DNA of 64,000 bases from Nocardia yamanashiensis NBRC 100130 (GTDB lineage Bacteria > Actinomycetota > Actinomycetes > Mycobacteriales > Mycobacteriaceae). A program made the translations under genes and the position numbers. The number at the start of each line of letters is the position of its first letter. The first letter of the stretch is position 1. Location: the NCBI RefSeq assembly GCF_001613325.1, contig NZ_BDCD01000039.1:28019-92018 (forward strand), in the 5' to 3' direction. Shown piece by piece: positions 42,031-49,812 of this stretch. A model generated the notes under the pieces. That model had not been told where the DNA came from. It was given only the letters and a program-made list of their open reading frames with translations, and searched no databases.

Positions 42031-42617
42031 CCAGCTACACCATCCCCAATGTGATCGCCTCCTCGCCGCGCGGCGAACGCATCATGGACGTCTACTCGCA
42101 TCTGCTCACCGAGCGCATCGTCTATCTGGGCACGCCCATCGACTCCGGGGTGGCGAACGCGCTGATCGCCCAGCTCCTGCACCTCGACGCCGAGGGGGCG
42201 GGCCAGGAGATCAACCTCTACATCAACTGCGAGGGCGGCGACCTGTCGGCCATGCTCGCCATCTACGACACCATGCAGCACATCTCGTCGCCCGTCGTCA
42301 CGACCTGTGTGGGCCAGGCGATCGCGGTGGGCGCGGTCCTGCTCGCCGGGGGCGCGAAAGGCCGCCGCTCCATGCTCCCCCACGCCCGAATCGTCCTGCA
42401 CCAGCCCGCGACTCGCGGCCAGGGCACCATCCCCGACCTGATCCTGGTGGCCGATGAAATCGTCCGCATGCGCGCCGAAATCGAAGCCATCCTGACCAAA
42501 CACACCGGCCAGTCCCCCGAAACGCTCCGCCGCGACACCGATCGCGACCGCGTCTTCACCGCCGAAACCGCCCTGAGCTACGGCCTGGTGGACCAGGTCC
42601 TCGGCCCCCGCGACTGA
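42027..42617 (+). CDS. clpP: ClpP-like subunit lacking the catalytic serine
   Basis: A 196-residue ClpP homologue. The segment that normally reads GQAAS is GQAIAVGAVLLAGG here: the nucleophile position is Ala100 (codon GCG at 42324-42326). His125 in ARIVLHQP and the aspartate in TDRDRVFTAETALSYGLVD remain. SPGG is changed to CEGG, which would alter the oxyanion region. The fold and oligomer segments (YLGTPIDSGVANALIAQLL, LAIYDTMQ) are preserved. It is probably a structural partner of the active subunit encoded upstream, as ClpR is in cyanobacteria and chloroplasts. That assembly is inferred. Confidence 0.93.
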   Translation: MTSYTIPNVIASSPRGERIMDVYSHLLTERIVYLGTPIDSGVANALIAQLLHLDAEGAGQEINLYINCEGGDLSAMLAIYDTMQHISSPVVTTCVGQAIAVGAVLLAGGAKGRRSMLPHARIVLHQPATRGQGTIPDLILVADEIVRMRAEIEAILTKHTGQSPETLRRDTDRDRVFTAETALSYGLVDQVLGPRD

Positions 42618-42631
42618 CCGAAACGGCCGCC

Positions 42632-42668
42632 GCCGCAACAGCCCTCGAATCACCGAGGCTGTTGCGGC
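42632..42668. terminator. bidirectional terminator between clpP pair and regulator
   Basis: GCCGCAACAGCC (42632-42643) and GGCTGTTGCGGC (42657-42668) form a perfect 12-bp stem between the convergent clpP and regulator genes. Confidence 0.7.
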
Positions 42669-42715
42669 ACTACGGTCCGGTCTGCGGTAATACTGTCAGG
42701 CCAGCGGCGATACCG

Positions 42716-43192
42716 TCAGGCCGCCAAGGCCAGCAGAACGGGCATACCCTCGAGGCGCGGAACGGCCACGCTGAGCGAAGCGGCCATCCGCTGACGCCGC
42801 AGTTCACCGGCAACCTGCTCGATGAGCCCACCCAGATCGGTGCCGAGCGCACCGGCCAGCGCGGCGATCATCTCGCTCGAGGGTTCCTTGCGCCCGCGCT
42901 CCACCTCGGACAGGTACTGCGGCGAGATCCCCGCGCGCGCAGCCGTTTCGGCCAGCTTCTCGCCGTGCTCCTGCCGCAGCGACCGCAAACGCTCACCGAG
43001 CACCTCCCGCCACAGCGGCTCGCGCACGGTGCGCGACGGCGGCACCCGGCGCAGGGCGCGGCGGGGCTCGGCGGTCCCGGACGAGGTGGGTTCCTCGCGC
43101 CGGATCGGCTCGGGGACCGCTTCCAGTCGTGGTGCGCGCGCGGCATCCACGCGTCCGCCGGGCAGGGCCTGAAGTCGCGGGTGCTCGGACAT
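42716..43192 (-). CDS. ClgR/PopR-type XRE regulator with ssrA-like C-terminus
   Basis: A 158-residue regulator. Residues 1-58 are an extra, probably disordered N-terminus rich in Arg and Pro. The XRE helix-turn-helix has the ClgR-family sequence (LWREVLGERLRSLRQEHGEK, ISPQYLSEVERGRKEPSSEM). The protein ends in LLALAA; its last four residues (ALAA) equal the end of the ssrA degradation tag, and in Streptomyces the ClgR and PopR activators are destroyed by Clp through terminal alanines. It faces the clpP3-clpP4 operon. TAGGCT 6 nt before the ATG suggests a leaderless mRNA, with a ClgR-like box centred 49 bp upstream. Confidence 0.88.
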   Translation of the reverse strand: MSEHPRLQALPGGRVDAARAPRLEAVPEPIRREEPTSSGTAEPRRALRRVPPSRTVREPLWREVLGERLRSLRQEHGEKLAETAARAGISPQYLSEVERGRKEPSSEMIAALAGALGTDLGGLIEQVAGELRRQRMAASLSVAVPRLEGMPVLLALAA

Positions 43193-43198
43193 CTTCCG

Positions 43199-43204
43199 AG
43201 CCTA
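43199..43204 (-). promoter_or_regulatory. -10 element of the ClgR/PopR-type regulator gene
   Basis: TAGGCT on the minus strand ends 6 nt before the ATG at 43192, giving a leaderless transcript. Confidence 0.45.
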
Positions 43205-43235
43205 AGGCCGGGCGGTCCGCACCCGCGCGCTCTTA

Positions 43236-43246
43236 CGCTCTGGGCG
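43236..43246. promoter_or_regulatory. ClgR-like box upstream of the regulator gene
   Basis: The minus strand reads CGCCCAGAGCG, an exact fit to CGCYNANRGCG; with its flanks only the last position of the 18-bp Corynebacterium ClgR consensus differs. It is centred about 49 bp before the predicted transcript start, a normal activator position, and suggests autoregulation. Confidence 0.6.
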
Positions 43247-43270
43247 TACAAGCCGAACGCGAAAACGACG

Positions 43271-43298
43271 CACCCCTCCCGGCGAACCGGAAGGGGTG
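43271..43298 (-). terminator. terminator downstream of the DUF5130-like gene
   Basis: Arms CACCCCTCCCGG and CCGGAAGGGGTG pair with one mismatch. On the minus strand CGTCGTTTTCG follows. Confidence 0.6.
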
Positions 43299-43309
43299 GA
43301 AGACAGCAA

Positions 43310-43349
43310 GGGGTTCGGGGGCGGCAGCCCCCGAGAGTCCCCGAGAGTT
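43310..43349. repeat. dispersed palindromic repeat, copy 5
   Basis: GGGGTTCGGGGGCGGCAGCC followed by CCCGAGAGTCCCCGAGAGTT. It shares the GAGAGT(C)CCGAGAGTT tail and GC hairpin with copies 1 and 4. It lies just beyond the stop of the gene ending at 43359. Confidence 0.65.
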
Positions 43350-43358
43350 CCGGGCGAA

Positions 43359-43826
43359 CTACACCCGGCCGATGGCCGCGGCCATCACGCGCACGGCCGA
43401 AACCAGTCCGTCGATCAGCTCACCCTGACGGAAGGAGCTGAGGGCGGCGGTGGCGCCGAGCTGGCAGACCCGGTCGTTGGCGCGCTCGGCGACATCGCTG
43501 CCGGAACGCACCTCGACGGCCTTGGCATTGGGGTCCACGGCGATGAGCACCGAACGCTCGGCCTCCGGGGTGGCCGGGAACAGCGCGTCCGCGCCGGCGC
43601 CGGTGTCCGCGCCCAGGTCACCGATGTAGATGTTGAACCGCACCTTGGTGGCGCGAGTCGCCTCGGTGAGCGCATTGTCCATGATCAGCCGCTCGCGATC
43701 GGTGAACGGAACCTCGGCGAAGATATCGCCGGCCTCGTGCACACCGGACACGCGCCCGCTGGTGGTGATGGCGTAGCCGTGCGGTAGGTCGGCGGCATTC
43801 ACCGCGGGCCAATTAGAACTTGCCAC
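43359..43826 (-). CDS. DUF5130/TPM-like conserved protein
   Basis: A 155-residue protein with a TPM-like pattern: DIFAEVPFTDRERLIMDNAL, FNIYIGDLGADTGAG, and ERSVLIAVDPNAKAVEVRSG, ending FRQGELIDGLVSAVRVMAAA. It is probably the counterpart of M. tuberculosis Rv2468c, whose function is unknown. The GTG start lies 14 nt inside the end of the upstream gene, so the two overlap and are likely one operon. Confidence 0.75.
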   Translation of the reverse strand: MASSNWPAVNAADLPHGYAITTSGRVSGVHEAGDIFAEVPFTDRERLIMDNALTEATRATKVRFNIYIGDLGADTGAGADALFPATPEAERSVLIAVDPNAKAVEVRSGSDVAERANDRVCQLGATAALSSFRQGELIDGLVSAVRVMAAAIGRV

Positions 43827-44091
43827 TTGCCCGGCCTCCGATCAGGTCCGCCGCGGCGGATTCGATTGCCGCATGGTTGCCATGCGACGAGTCAGCTCCG
43901 TGGTGGCCGGCACCGGTCACCTCGTCGGTTGCGCTCCACAGCACCGGCGGCTCGGTCCACTTCTGACCGAGGGAGAAATGGGCCGGCTTCTTGCCGGGCA
44001 GCGGCTTGCCGAGGAACGACAACCCGGCGATCACCAGATAGATCGCAAGCGGGATGCCGACATAGATCAGCACTGTCTGGAGAATGCTCAC
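43813..44091 (-). CDS. small membrane protein, unknown function
   Basis: A 92-residue protein with one N-terminal transmembrane helix (QTVLIYVGIPLAIYLVIAGL), a basic segment with KPAHFSLGQKWTEPPVLW, and a flexible His/Gly-rich tail (GHHGADSSHGNHAA). The helix and WTEPPVLW motif recur in small proteins of mycolic-acid actinomycetes. GTG at 44091 is used. It overlaps the DUF5130-like gene by 14 nt. Confidence 0.75.
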   Translation of the reverse strand: MSILQTVLIYVGIPLAIYLVIAGLSFLGKPLPGKKPAHFSLGQKWTEPPVLWSATDEVTGAGHHGADSSHGNHAAIESAAADLIGGRASGKF

Positions 44092-44167
44092 GGCTCAACG
44101 GTAATCGATGGGCGAGCGTCTACGACGACCGGTAGCGGACTGTGATCACGTGTCGTTACCAAACGTT

Positions 44168-45769
44168 TCAGATCAGCCAGGCCGTGGAGTTTGCCGGAAG
44201 TTTTCTCGCGCTAATCGGCGCGCTCGCCAGCAACACCTCGCCCGCGGGCAACAGGATCGGGGCATCGGTCGCGTTCAGCACGCACAGCAGCCCGCCGGCA
44301 CGCCGGAAGGCCAGGCAGCCCGCCGGCGAGCCGTACCACTCCAGCCCCGCACCCGCGAATTCCGGCCTGGTCGCCCGCAATTCGATGGCCATGCGATACA
44401 GCGACAGCATCGAGTCCAGGCGCTCGAGCTGCTGTTCCACGGTGACCTGCGCCCACTGCGCCGGGATCGGCAGCCACGAATTCCCGGTGGTGAAACCGAA
44501 CGGCGGTTGCGCGCCCTCCCACGGCAGCGGCACCCGGCAGCCGTCGCGACCGCGTTCGGTGTGCCCGGACCGCTCCCAGGTCGGATCCTGCAAGACCGCC
44601 TCGGGTAGGTCGTCCACGTTCGGCAGGCCCAATTCCGCACCGTTGTAGACGAATACGGCCCCTGGCAGCGCCAGCTCCAGCAGCACCATGGCCCGGGCCC
44701 GCGCCTGCCCCACCGCGCCGCCGCCGTAGCGGGTGACCTCGCGCTCGATATCGTGATTGGACAGCGTCCAGGTGGGACTGGCCCCGACCTCGGCCACCGC
44801 GTGCAGCGAATTGTCCACGGCCGCCCGGATCTTGGTGGCGTCGAAGGCGGTCTCGGCGAGCCGGAAGTTGAACGCCATATGCAGTTCGTCGGCGCGCAGG
44901 TATTCGCCGAAGCGGACATTGTCGTCCACCCAGACCTCGCCGATGGACACCACGTTCGGGTACTCGTCCATCACCTTGCGCAGGCGGCGGTGGATTTCGT
45001 GCACGCCCGGATTGTTGAAGCGCGGGTCGTTGTCGTCGTGCACCAGCATGCGGGTGTCGATCCTGGTCATATCGGGCAAGCCATCGGGTTTGGCCATGCC
45101 GTGCGCGACGTCGATGCGGAAACCGTCGATCCCGCGATCCAGCCAGAACCGCATGGTCTGCTCGAAATCGAGTGCGACTTCGGGGTTCTCCCAGTTCAGA
45201 TCGGGCTGCTCGGGCGCGAAGATGTGCAGATACCACTGCCCCGGTCTGCCGTCGGCCTCGGTGACGCGAGTCCAGGCCGGGCCGCCGAAGATGCTGGGCC
45301 AGTTGTTCGGCGGCTGCGCGCCGTCCGGGCCGCGGCCGTCGCGGAAGATGTAGCGGGCGCGCTCCGGACTGCCGGGCGCGGCGGCCAGGGCCTGCCGGAA
45401 CCACACGTGCTGATCGCTGGTGTGGTTCGGCACCAGGTCCATGGTGACCCGGATCTGCCGGTCGTGCGCCTCCGCGATGACCTCGTCCAGGGCGGCCAGA
45501 CCACCGAAGAGCGGGTCGATATCGCGCGGATCGGACACGTCGTAGCCGCCGTCCGCCATCGGCGAGCGCATGACCGGGCAGATCCACAGGGCATCGACGC
45601 CGAGCAGTTCCAGATAGCCCAGCTTCTCGCGCAATCCACCCAGATCGCCCACGCCGTCGCCATCGGAATCGGCGAAGGAACGCGGGTACACCTGATAGAA
45701 CACGGCGTTTCGCCACCACGGCGCGGGCTGCGCCGATACGGTCCCCGACCCGGCGGAAATCTCAGTCAC
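44168..45769 (-). CDS. aglA: GH13-family alpha-glucosidase
   Basis: A 533-residue glycoside hydrolase family 13 enzyme. It has NAVFYQVYPRSFADSDGDG at the start, VTMDLVPNHTSDQH (region I), GFRIDVAHGMAKP with the nucleophile Asp (region II), VVSIGEVWV with the acid Glu (region III) and TLSNHDIERE (region IV). It should cleave terminal alpha-1,4 or alpha-1,6 glucose residues of malto-oligosaccharides, isomaltose or trehalose-like sugars; the motifs do not decide which. The neighbours glbO and HNH are the same as in M. tuberculosis near Rv2471. Confidence 0.93.
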   Translation of the reverse strand: MTEISAGSGTVSAQPAPWWRNAVFYQVYPRSFADSDGDGVGDLGGLREKLGYLELLGVDALWICPVMRSPMADGGYDVSDPRDIDPLFGGLAALDEVIAEAHDRQIRVTMDLVPNHTSDQHVWFRQALAAAPGSPERARYIFRDGRGPDGAQPPNNWPSIFGGPAWTRVTEADGRPGQWYLHIFAPEQPDLNWENPEVALDFEQTMRFWLDRGIDGFRIDVAHGMAKPDGLPDMTRIDTRMLVHDDNDPRFNNPGVHEIHRRLRKVMDEYPNVVSIGEVWVDDNVRFGEYLRADELHMAFNFRLAETAFDATKIRAAVDNSLHAVAEVGASPTWTLSNHDIEREVTRYGGGAVGQARARAMVLLELALPGAVFVYNGAELGLPNVDDLPEAVLQDPTWERSGHTERGRDGCRVPLPWEGAQPPFGFTTGNSWLPIPAQWAQVTVEQQLERLDSMLSLYRMAIELRATRPEFAGAGLEWYGSPAGCLAFRRAGGLLCVLNATDAPILLPAGEVLLASAPISARKLPANSTAWLI

Positions 45770-45902
45770 AGCCGTAATGGTGCCAAAGCAGACCGACCTG
45801 TGCGTGCACCTCCGCGACAGTTGTCCAGATTCAGCAAATCATCAGTAGCCGAGCTGGGAAAACGGAAACCCTCTGGGCTGCTACGACTTCTGCGAAACGA
45901 AT

Positions 45903-46307
45903 TCAGAAGGGTGAGTTCATGAGCGAATTCGCGGCCATCTCGAAGTAATCGAGCAACTGCTTGCGATGGGCGTCGTCGAGCACCTCGGGTTCGATCTCCG
46001 CCACCGCGATGTGCATGGCGCGCAACCAGGCGTCACGCTCGATCGGGCCGACCTTGAACGGGTGATGCCGCATGCGCAGCCGCGGATGCCCGCGCTCCTC
46101 GCCGTAGGTCCGCGGGCCGCCCCAGTACTGCTCCAGGAACATCCGCAAGCGCCGCTCGGCCGGACCCAGATCCGCCTCCGGATACAGCGGCCGCAGCACC
46201 TCGTCGTCCTTCACCTCGCGATAGAAGGCCGCCACGATCCGCTCGAACGTGTCGGCGCCGCCCACTTCCGCGTAGAACGATGTCGCCTGCTGCTCACCCG
46301 AAGTCAC
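45903..46307 (-). CDS. glbO: group II truncated haemoglobin (trHbO)
   Basis: A 134-residue truncated globin highly similar to M. tuberculosis GlbO: SFYAEVGGADTFERIVAAFY, LRMFLEQYWGGPRTYGEERG and the proximal-His region HPRLRMRHHPFKVGPIERDA, ending DYFEMAANSLMNSPF. It binds haem and oxygen and is thought to aid respiration or detoxify reactive species. GTG at 46307 follows GAGGGC. The start region matches the mycobacterial protein closely with about eight additional residues. Confidence 0.96.
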   Translation of the reverse strand: MTSGEQQATSFYAEVGGADTFERIVAAFYREVKDDEVLRPLYPEADLGPAERRLRMFLEQYWGGPRTYGEERGHPRLRMRHHPFKVGPIERDAWLRAMHIAVAEIEPEVLDDAHRKQLLDYFEMAANSLMNSPF

Positions 46308-46521
46308 GCCCTCATTCTGCCTGGAACCCGCCGACCCGGCCCGCGGGGCACCCCTTCCGGCCCGGATTTCCCCAGGTGGCGGAACCGTCATGTCGTGTTC
46401 ACCCGAATGTGCTGTGCAATGTGCGAAATCACCGTGCAATCTGGTGATATCCATGGTCAACTGGGTGGCAGTCTGCCGAGATACCACATAATCGGACGAA
46501 TACGAATTCGGGGTATGGCCC

Positions 46522-47235
46522 ATGAAGCAGCGGCACGGCGCTCGCGAAGCGCGGACACATCGACAACTCCAGCCCGCCGACGTCCACAATCGTGGGTCGG
46601 GGGCTACTCCGCTGCACATCTTGTCCGAGCATTCTCGTCCCGATCATCACTCGGGTACCCATCCCGAGCATTCTCATCCGGGCCCGGCTCATCCGCCCGA
46701 AACTCCCAGCGTCCCCTCGTGGGCCAAGCGTCGCGTCCTGCTGCTGAACGCCACCTACGAACCGCTCACCGCCCTGTCCGCGCGCCGCGCCATCGTGCTG
46801 CTGATCTGCGACAAGGCCGATACGGTGCACGACAATCCCGAAGGCCCGGTGGTGCATTCGGCCGGCACCTCGGTGGCCTTGCCCTCGGTCATCCGACTAC
46901 GCACCTACGTGCGTGTCCCCTACCGCGCCCGCGTGCCGATGACCCGTGCGGCGCTCATGCATCGCGACCGATATCGCTGCGCCTACTGCGGCGGCAAGGC
47001 CGAGACCATCGACCACGTGATCCCGCGCAGCCGCGGCGGCGCGCACTCGTGGGAGAACTGCGTGGCCTCCTGCGCGCCGTGCAATCACCGCAAGGCCGAC
47101 AAGCTGCTGAGCGAGCTCGGCTGGGCCATCCATCACCCGATGGTCGCCCCCAAGGGCCCGCACTGGCGGCTGCTGTCCGCCAGCTCCGAACTGGACCCGA
47201 CCTGGCTGCAATACCTCGGCGAGGGCGCGGCGTGA
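46522..47235 (+). CDS. HNH endonuclease
   Basis: A protein of up to 237 residues. The first 65 residues are His/Pro-rich and may be disordered or partly untranslated. Residues from about 68 (KRRVLLLNATYEPLTALSA) form the known domain. The nuclease motif is CAYCGGKAETIDHVIPRSRG followed by WENCVASCAPCNHRKADK, with four zinc cysteines and the catalytic His. It resembles the conserved actinobacterial HNH proteins near glbO (Rv2469c). The cellular substrate is unknown. The start is uncertain because no strong ribosome site is visible. Confidence 0.85.
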   Translation: MKQRHGAREARTHRQLQPADVHNRGSGATPLHILSEHSRPDHHSGTHPEHSHPGPAHPPETPSVPSWAKRRVLLLNATYEPLTALSARRAIVLLICDKADTVHDNPEGPVVHSAGTSVALPSVIRLRTYVRVPYRARVPMTRAALMHRDRYRCAYCGGKAETIDHVIPRSRGGAHSWENCVASCAPCNHRKADKLLSELGWAIHHPMVAPKGPHWRLLSASSELDPTWLQYLGEGAA

Positions 47236-47808
47236 TCAGCTGTATTCGCTGACCAGCACCGCCCAGGTGCCCGGTTCCAGGGCGTCGAAGATGTGCGGCA
47301 TGTCCCCGGGGTAGCAGATGTAGTCGCCGGGTGAGAGTTCGACGGGTGCGTCGGTGGGGCCGACCTTGGCGCGGCCCGCGCACAGCACGACGTGCTCGAC
47401 GACGCCGCGGGCGTGCGGCTCGGAGTCGCGCGGATGGCCGGGTTCGGCGGTGAGCCGGTAGATATCGCGGCGGGCGGTGGCCGGTGCGGCCGCCAGGAGT
47501 GTGATTCGATACTCTGCCTGGGCGGACGCTAGCGCCGCACCCTCACCGGCACGGATGACCTGGACCTGCGGACTCGGCGGATCCAGCAGCCGCGAGAACG
47601 GCACGTCCAGCGCCACGCACAGCGCCCACAAGGTTTCGATGCTCGGATTCCCGGAGCCCGATTCCAATTGCGACAGTGTGGATTTCGCGATTCCGGCGCG
47701 GCGGGCGACCTCGGTCAGCGACAGCCCGGCAGTGGCGCGTTCCCGGCGCAGGGCAGCGGCTATCGCCTGTTGCGGCGGCGCGGGCGCAGGGCTTTCGTGC
47801 TCGGTCAT
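47236..47808 (-). CDS. XRE-cupin regulator
   Basis: A 190-residue regulator: helix-turn-helix at residues 12-65 (GLSLTEVARRAGIAKSTLSQ, LESGSGNPSIETLWALCVAL) and a C-terminal cupin sensor (PHARGVVEHVVLCAGRAKVG, LSPGDYICYPGDMPHIFDAL). It diverges from the azlCD genes with 75 bp between them, so it is probably their regulator. Such XRE-cupin pairs with AzlCD are frequent. Confidence 0.92.
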   Translation of the reverse strand: MTEHESPAPAPPQQAIAAALRRERATAGLSLTEVARRAGIAKSTLSQLESGSGNPSIETLWALCVALDVPFSRLLDPPSPQVQVIRAGEGAALASAQAEYRITLLAAAPATARRDIYRLTAEPGHPRDSEPHARGVVEHVVLCAGRAKVGPTDAPVELSPGDYICYPGDMPHIFDALEPGTWAVLVSEYS

Positions 47809-47846
47809 AACGGCTTCACAGCGTACCGGGCCGAAGACGAAGGTCT

Positions 47847-47876
47847 TTGACGAACCCGTCCCAATGTGTTCATTAT
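47847..47876 (+). promoter_or_regulatory. azlC promoter, leaderless transcript
   Basis: TTGACG (47847-47852), an 18-nt spacer and CATTAT (47871-47876) form a recognisable promoter. The transcript start would fall at or next to the ATG at 47884. An inverted repeat GTTCG-N6-CGAAC (47888-47903) inside the first codons could be an operator. Confidence 0.5.
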
Positions 47877-47883
47877 ATGAGTC

Positions 47884-48651
47884 ATGCGTTCGATATGGCG
47901 AACACTCGATCGGAGTGTACTCACGGGAATCGCGGCGATCTGCCTAGCGGTCGCCATGATCGGCATCTCCTACGGCGCGACGGCCGTCACCGCGGGCTTC
48001 CCCGTGTGGCTGCCCGTGCTGCTCAGCACCGCCGTCGTGGCCGGCGGCTCGGAATTCGTCTTCATCGGCATCCTCACCGGCGGCGGCAGCCTGGTCGCCG
48101 CCGTGCTGGCGGGCCTGCTGGTCAATGCCCGGCACCTCCCCTACGGCCTGTCCGTGCCCGATGTGGTCGGCACCGGCTGGCGGCGGCTGGTCGCCACCCA
48201 CGTCATGAACGACGAATCCGTCGCCATGGCCATGGCCCAGCCCGACCGCGATCGCCGCCGCGCCGCCTACTGGCTCTGCGGCCTGGCCGTCCTGGCCGCC
48301 TGGCCGCTCGGCGCGGCCCTCGGCGCGGTCCTGGGGTCGATCGTGCCCAACCCCAACGCTTTCGGCCTGGACGCGGTGTTCCCGGCGGTACTGATCACCC
48401 TGGTACTCCCCGCCCTGCGCGAACCCCTCACCCGCACAGCCGCTCTCGCCGGAGCAGTGGTCGCGGCCGTCGCCACCCCGTTCCTGGGTGCCGGCCTGCC
48501 GGTCCTACTCGCCCTGACCGCCGTCCTGCTGGTCGCACACCGCGCCGCGCCTACGGACGCACAAACCGGAACCGCGTCGAACGAAGCCGCGCCCAGCGGG
48601 AGCACCAACGCATCGAAGGTGTTCGCTGAATCGGACGGTGCGTGCTCATGA
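47884..48651 (+). CDS. AzlC-family branched-chain amino acid exporter subunit
   Basis: A 255-residue integral membrane protein with about seven helices. It has the AzlC features GISYGATAVTAGFPVWLPVL and GGSEFVFIGILTGGGSLVAA, with NARHLPYGLSVPDVVG. AzlC and AzlD together export branched-chain amino acids (BrnFE-like). The stop overlaps the azlD start by 4 nt. The C-terminal tail (QTGTASNEAAPSGSTNASK) is unusually long and hydrophilic. Confidence 0.92.
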   Translation: MRSIWRTLDRSVLTGIAAICLAVAMIGISYGATAVTAGFPVWLPVLLSTAVVAGGSEFVFIGILTGGGSLVAAVLAGLLVNARHLPYGLSVPDVVGTGWRRLVATHVMNDESVAMAMAQPDRDRRRAAYWLCGLAVLAAWPLGAALGAVLGSIVPNPNAFGLDAVFPAVLITLVLPALREPLTRTAALAGAVVAAVATPFLGAGLPVLLALTAVLLVAHRAAPTDAQTGTASNEAAPSGSTNASKVFAESDGACS

Positions 48652-48965
48652 CGAAGGCGCTGCTCCTGGGGGCGTTCGCACTCGCGTTGGGCACGTTCGC
48701 TTTCCGCTTCGCGGGACCGGTGCTGCGCAATCGGGTGAAGGTGTCGCCGCGAGCGGTGCGGCTCATGGAGATCGCCTCGGTCGTGCTGTTGACCGCGCTG
48801 GTGGTCACCACATTGGTGCCCTCCCAGCACAGTCCGGTCGGTATCGCTCTGCCCGCGGGTGTGCTCGTCGCCGCCGTCCTGGCCTGGCGGCGAGCGCCGA
48901 TTCTGCTCGTCCTTTTCGCCGCGGCCGTCACCACCGCGGGATTGCGCTACTTCGGGCTGTCCTGA
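48648..48965 (+). CDS. AzlD-family branched-chain amino acid exporter subunit
   Basis: A 105-residue protein with about four helices (KALLLGAFALALGTFAFRFA, LMEIASVVLLTALVVTTLVP, ALPAGVLVAAVLAWRRAPIL, LFAAAVTTAGLRYFG), the standard small partner of AzlC. The ATG at 48648 is chosen because it overlaps the azlC stop (ATGA). Confidence 0.9.
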   Translation: MTKALLLGAFALALGTFAFRFAGPVLRNRVKVSPRAVRLMEIASVVLLTALVVTTLVPSQHSPVGIALPAGVLVAAVLAWRRAPILLVLFAAAVTTAGLRYFGLS

Positions 48966-48990
48966 CCCACTGGGTGATCCGCCGCCCGGT

Positions 48991-49722
48991 TCAGCGGGCC
49001 AGCTGGCCGGCCAACCGGCTCCAGGCATCCTCGGCGTATTCCTCGCGGTAGGTGGCGCGGCCGGGATTGAGGAAGGCGTGCGGGGCCTCGTCGTAGACGA
49101 CGATTTCGTGCTCGATGCCAATGTCGCCGAGGGTTTTCGCGATGCCGTCGCGGGCCGGGCCATCGATGAGGCCGTCCGCGCCGCCGAAGAAGAGCAGCAC
49201 GCGGCCGGTGATGGCGGAGCTCAGTTCGATGGTGGGTTCGGGGGTGGAGAGCTGGATATCGGTGTTGGTCAGCCAGCCGGGGTAGAAGGCGGTGACGGAA
49301 GCTACCGGGAATTGGGTGGCGGCGTAGTAGGCGGCGTGGCCGCCCGCACTGAAGCCGATGAGGTGGGTAGCGGTGGCGCCGCGGCGGGTCAATTCGGCCA
49401 GGGCGGCGGCGAAATCGGCGCGGACCCCGTCCCGGGTCAGGGTGCGGAGCAGGGCGAGGCCGCGTTCGCGGTCTTCGGGGGTGAAGGCGAGATCCGCGCC
49501 AGGTTCGGCGCGGTGGAACAGGTCGGGCAGGATGACGATCGCGCCGAGGGCGGCGAGCCGGTCGGCGGTGGCGCGCATGGTGGGGTGCTGGCCGTAGATC
49601 TCGTGGGCCGCAATGACTCCGGGGTAAGCGCCGGCGGCGGTGGGGCGGGCGACGTACGCGCGCACGAGGGTGCCGTCGACGTCCAGTTCGATCCATTCGG
49701 TGGTGATGCCGAGACTGGTCAT
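48991..49722 (-). CDS. dienelactone hydrolase-family alpha/beta hydrolase
   Basis: A 243-residue alpha/beta hydrolase of the dienelactone hydrolase type: GVIAAHEIYGQHPTMRATAD, VILPDLFHR, nucleophile elbow GFSAGGHAAY (Ser125), acid FFGGADGLID and catalytic His in YDEAPHAFLNPG. The classical enzyme uses Cys as nucleophile; this one has Ser, so its substrate probably differs. It stands between azlD and the conserved gene at 49813. Confidence 0.88.
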   Translation of the reverse strand: MTSLGITTEWIELDVDGTLVRAYVARPTAAGAYPGVIAAHEIYGQHPTMRATADRLAALGAIVILPDLFHRAEPGADLAFTPEDRERGLALLRTLTRDGVRADFAAALAELTRRGATATHLIGFSAGGHAAYYAATQFPVASVTAFYPGWLTNTDIQLSTPEPTIELSSAITGRVLLFFGGADGLIDGPARDGIAKTLGDIGIEHEIVVYDEAPHAFLNPGRATYREEYAEDAWSRLAGQLAR

Positions 49723-49812
49723 GCCGCCGAACGTACTGCGGCAGAGGAGGTTCGGCCAATCGAAAGAACTATGCCGGGCATCGAGATTCCGATGCCCGGC
49801 AGGCGGCGTTCG

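Noticed and set aside
47888..47903. GTTCG-N6-CGAAC as a LexA box
   Set aside because: Half-sites are in the opposite orientation to the actinobacterial SOS box TCGAAC-N4-GTTCGA and lie inside the azlC coding start.
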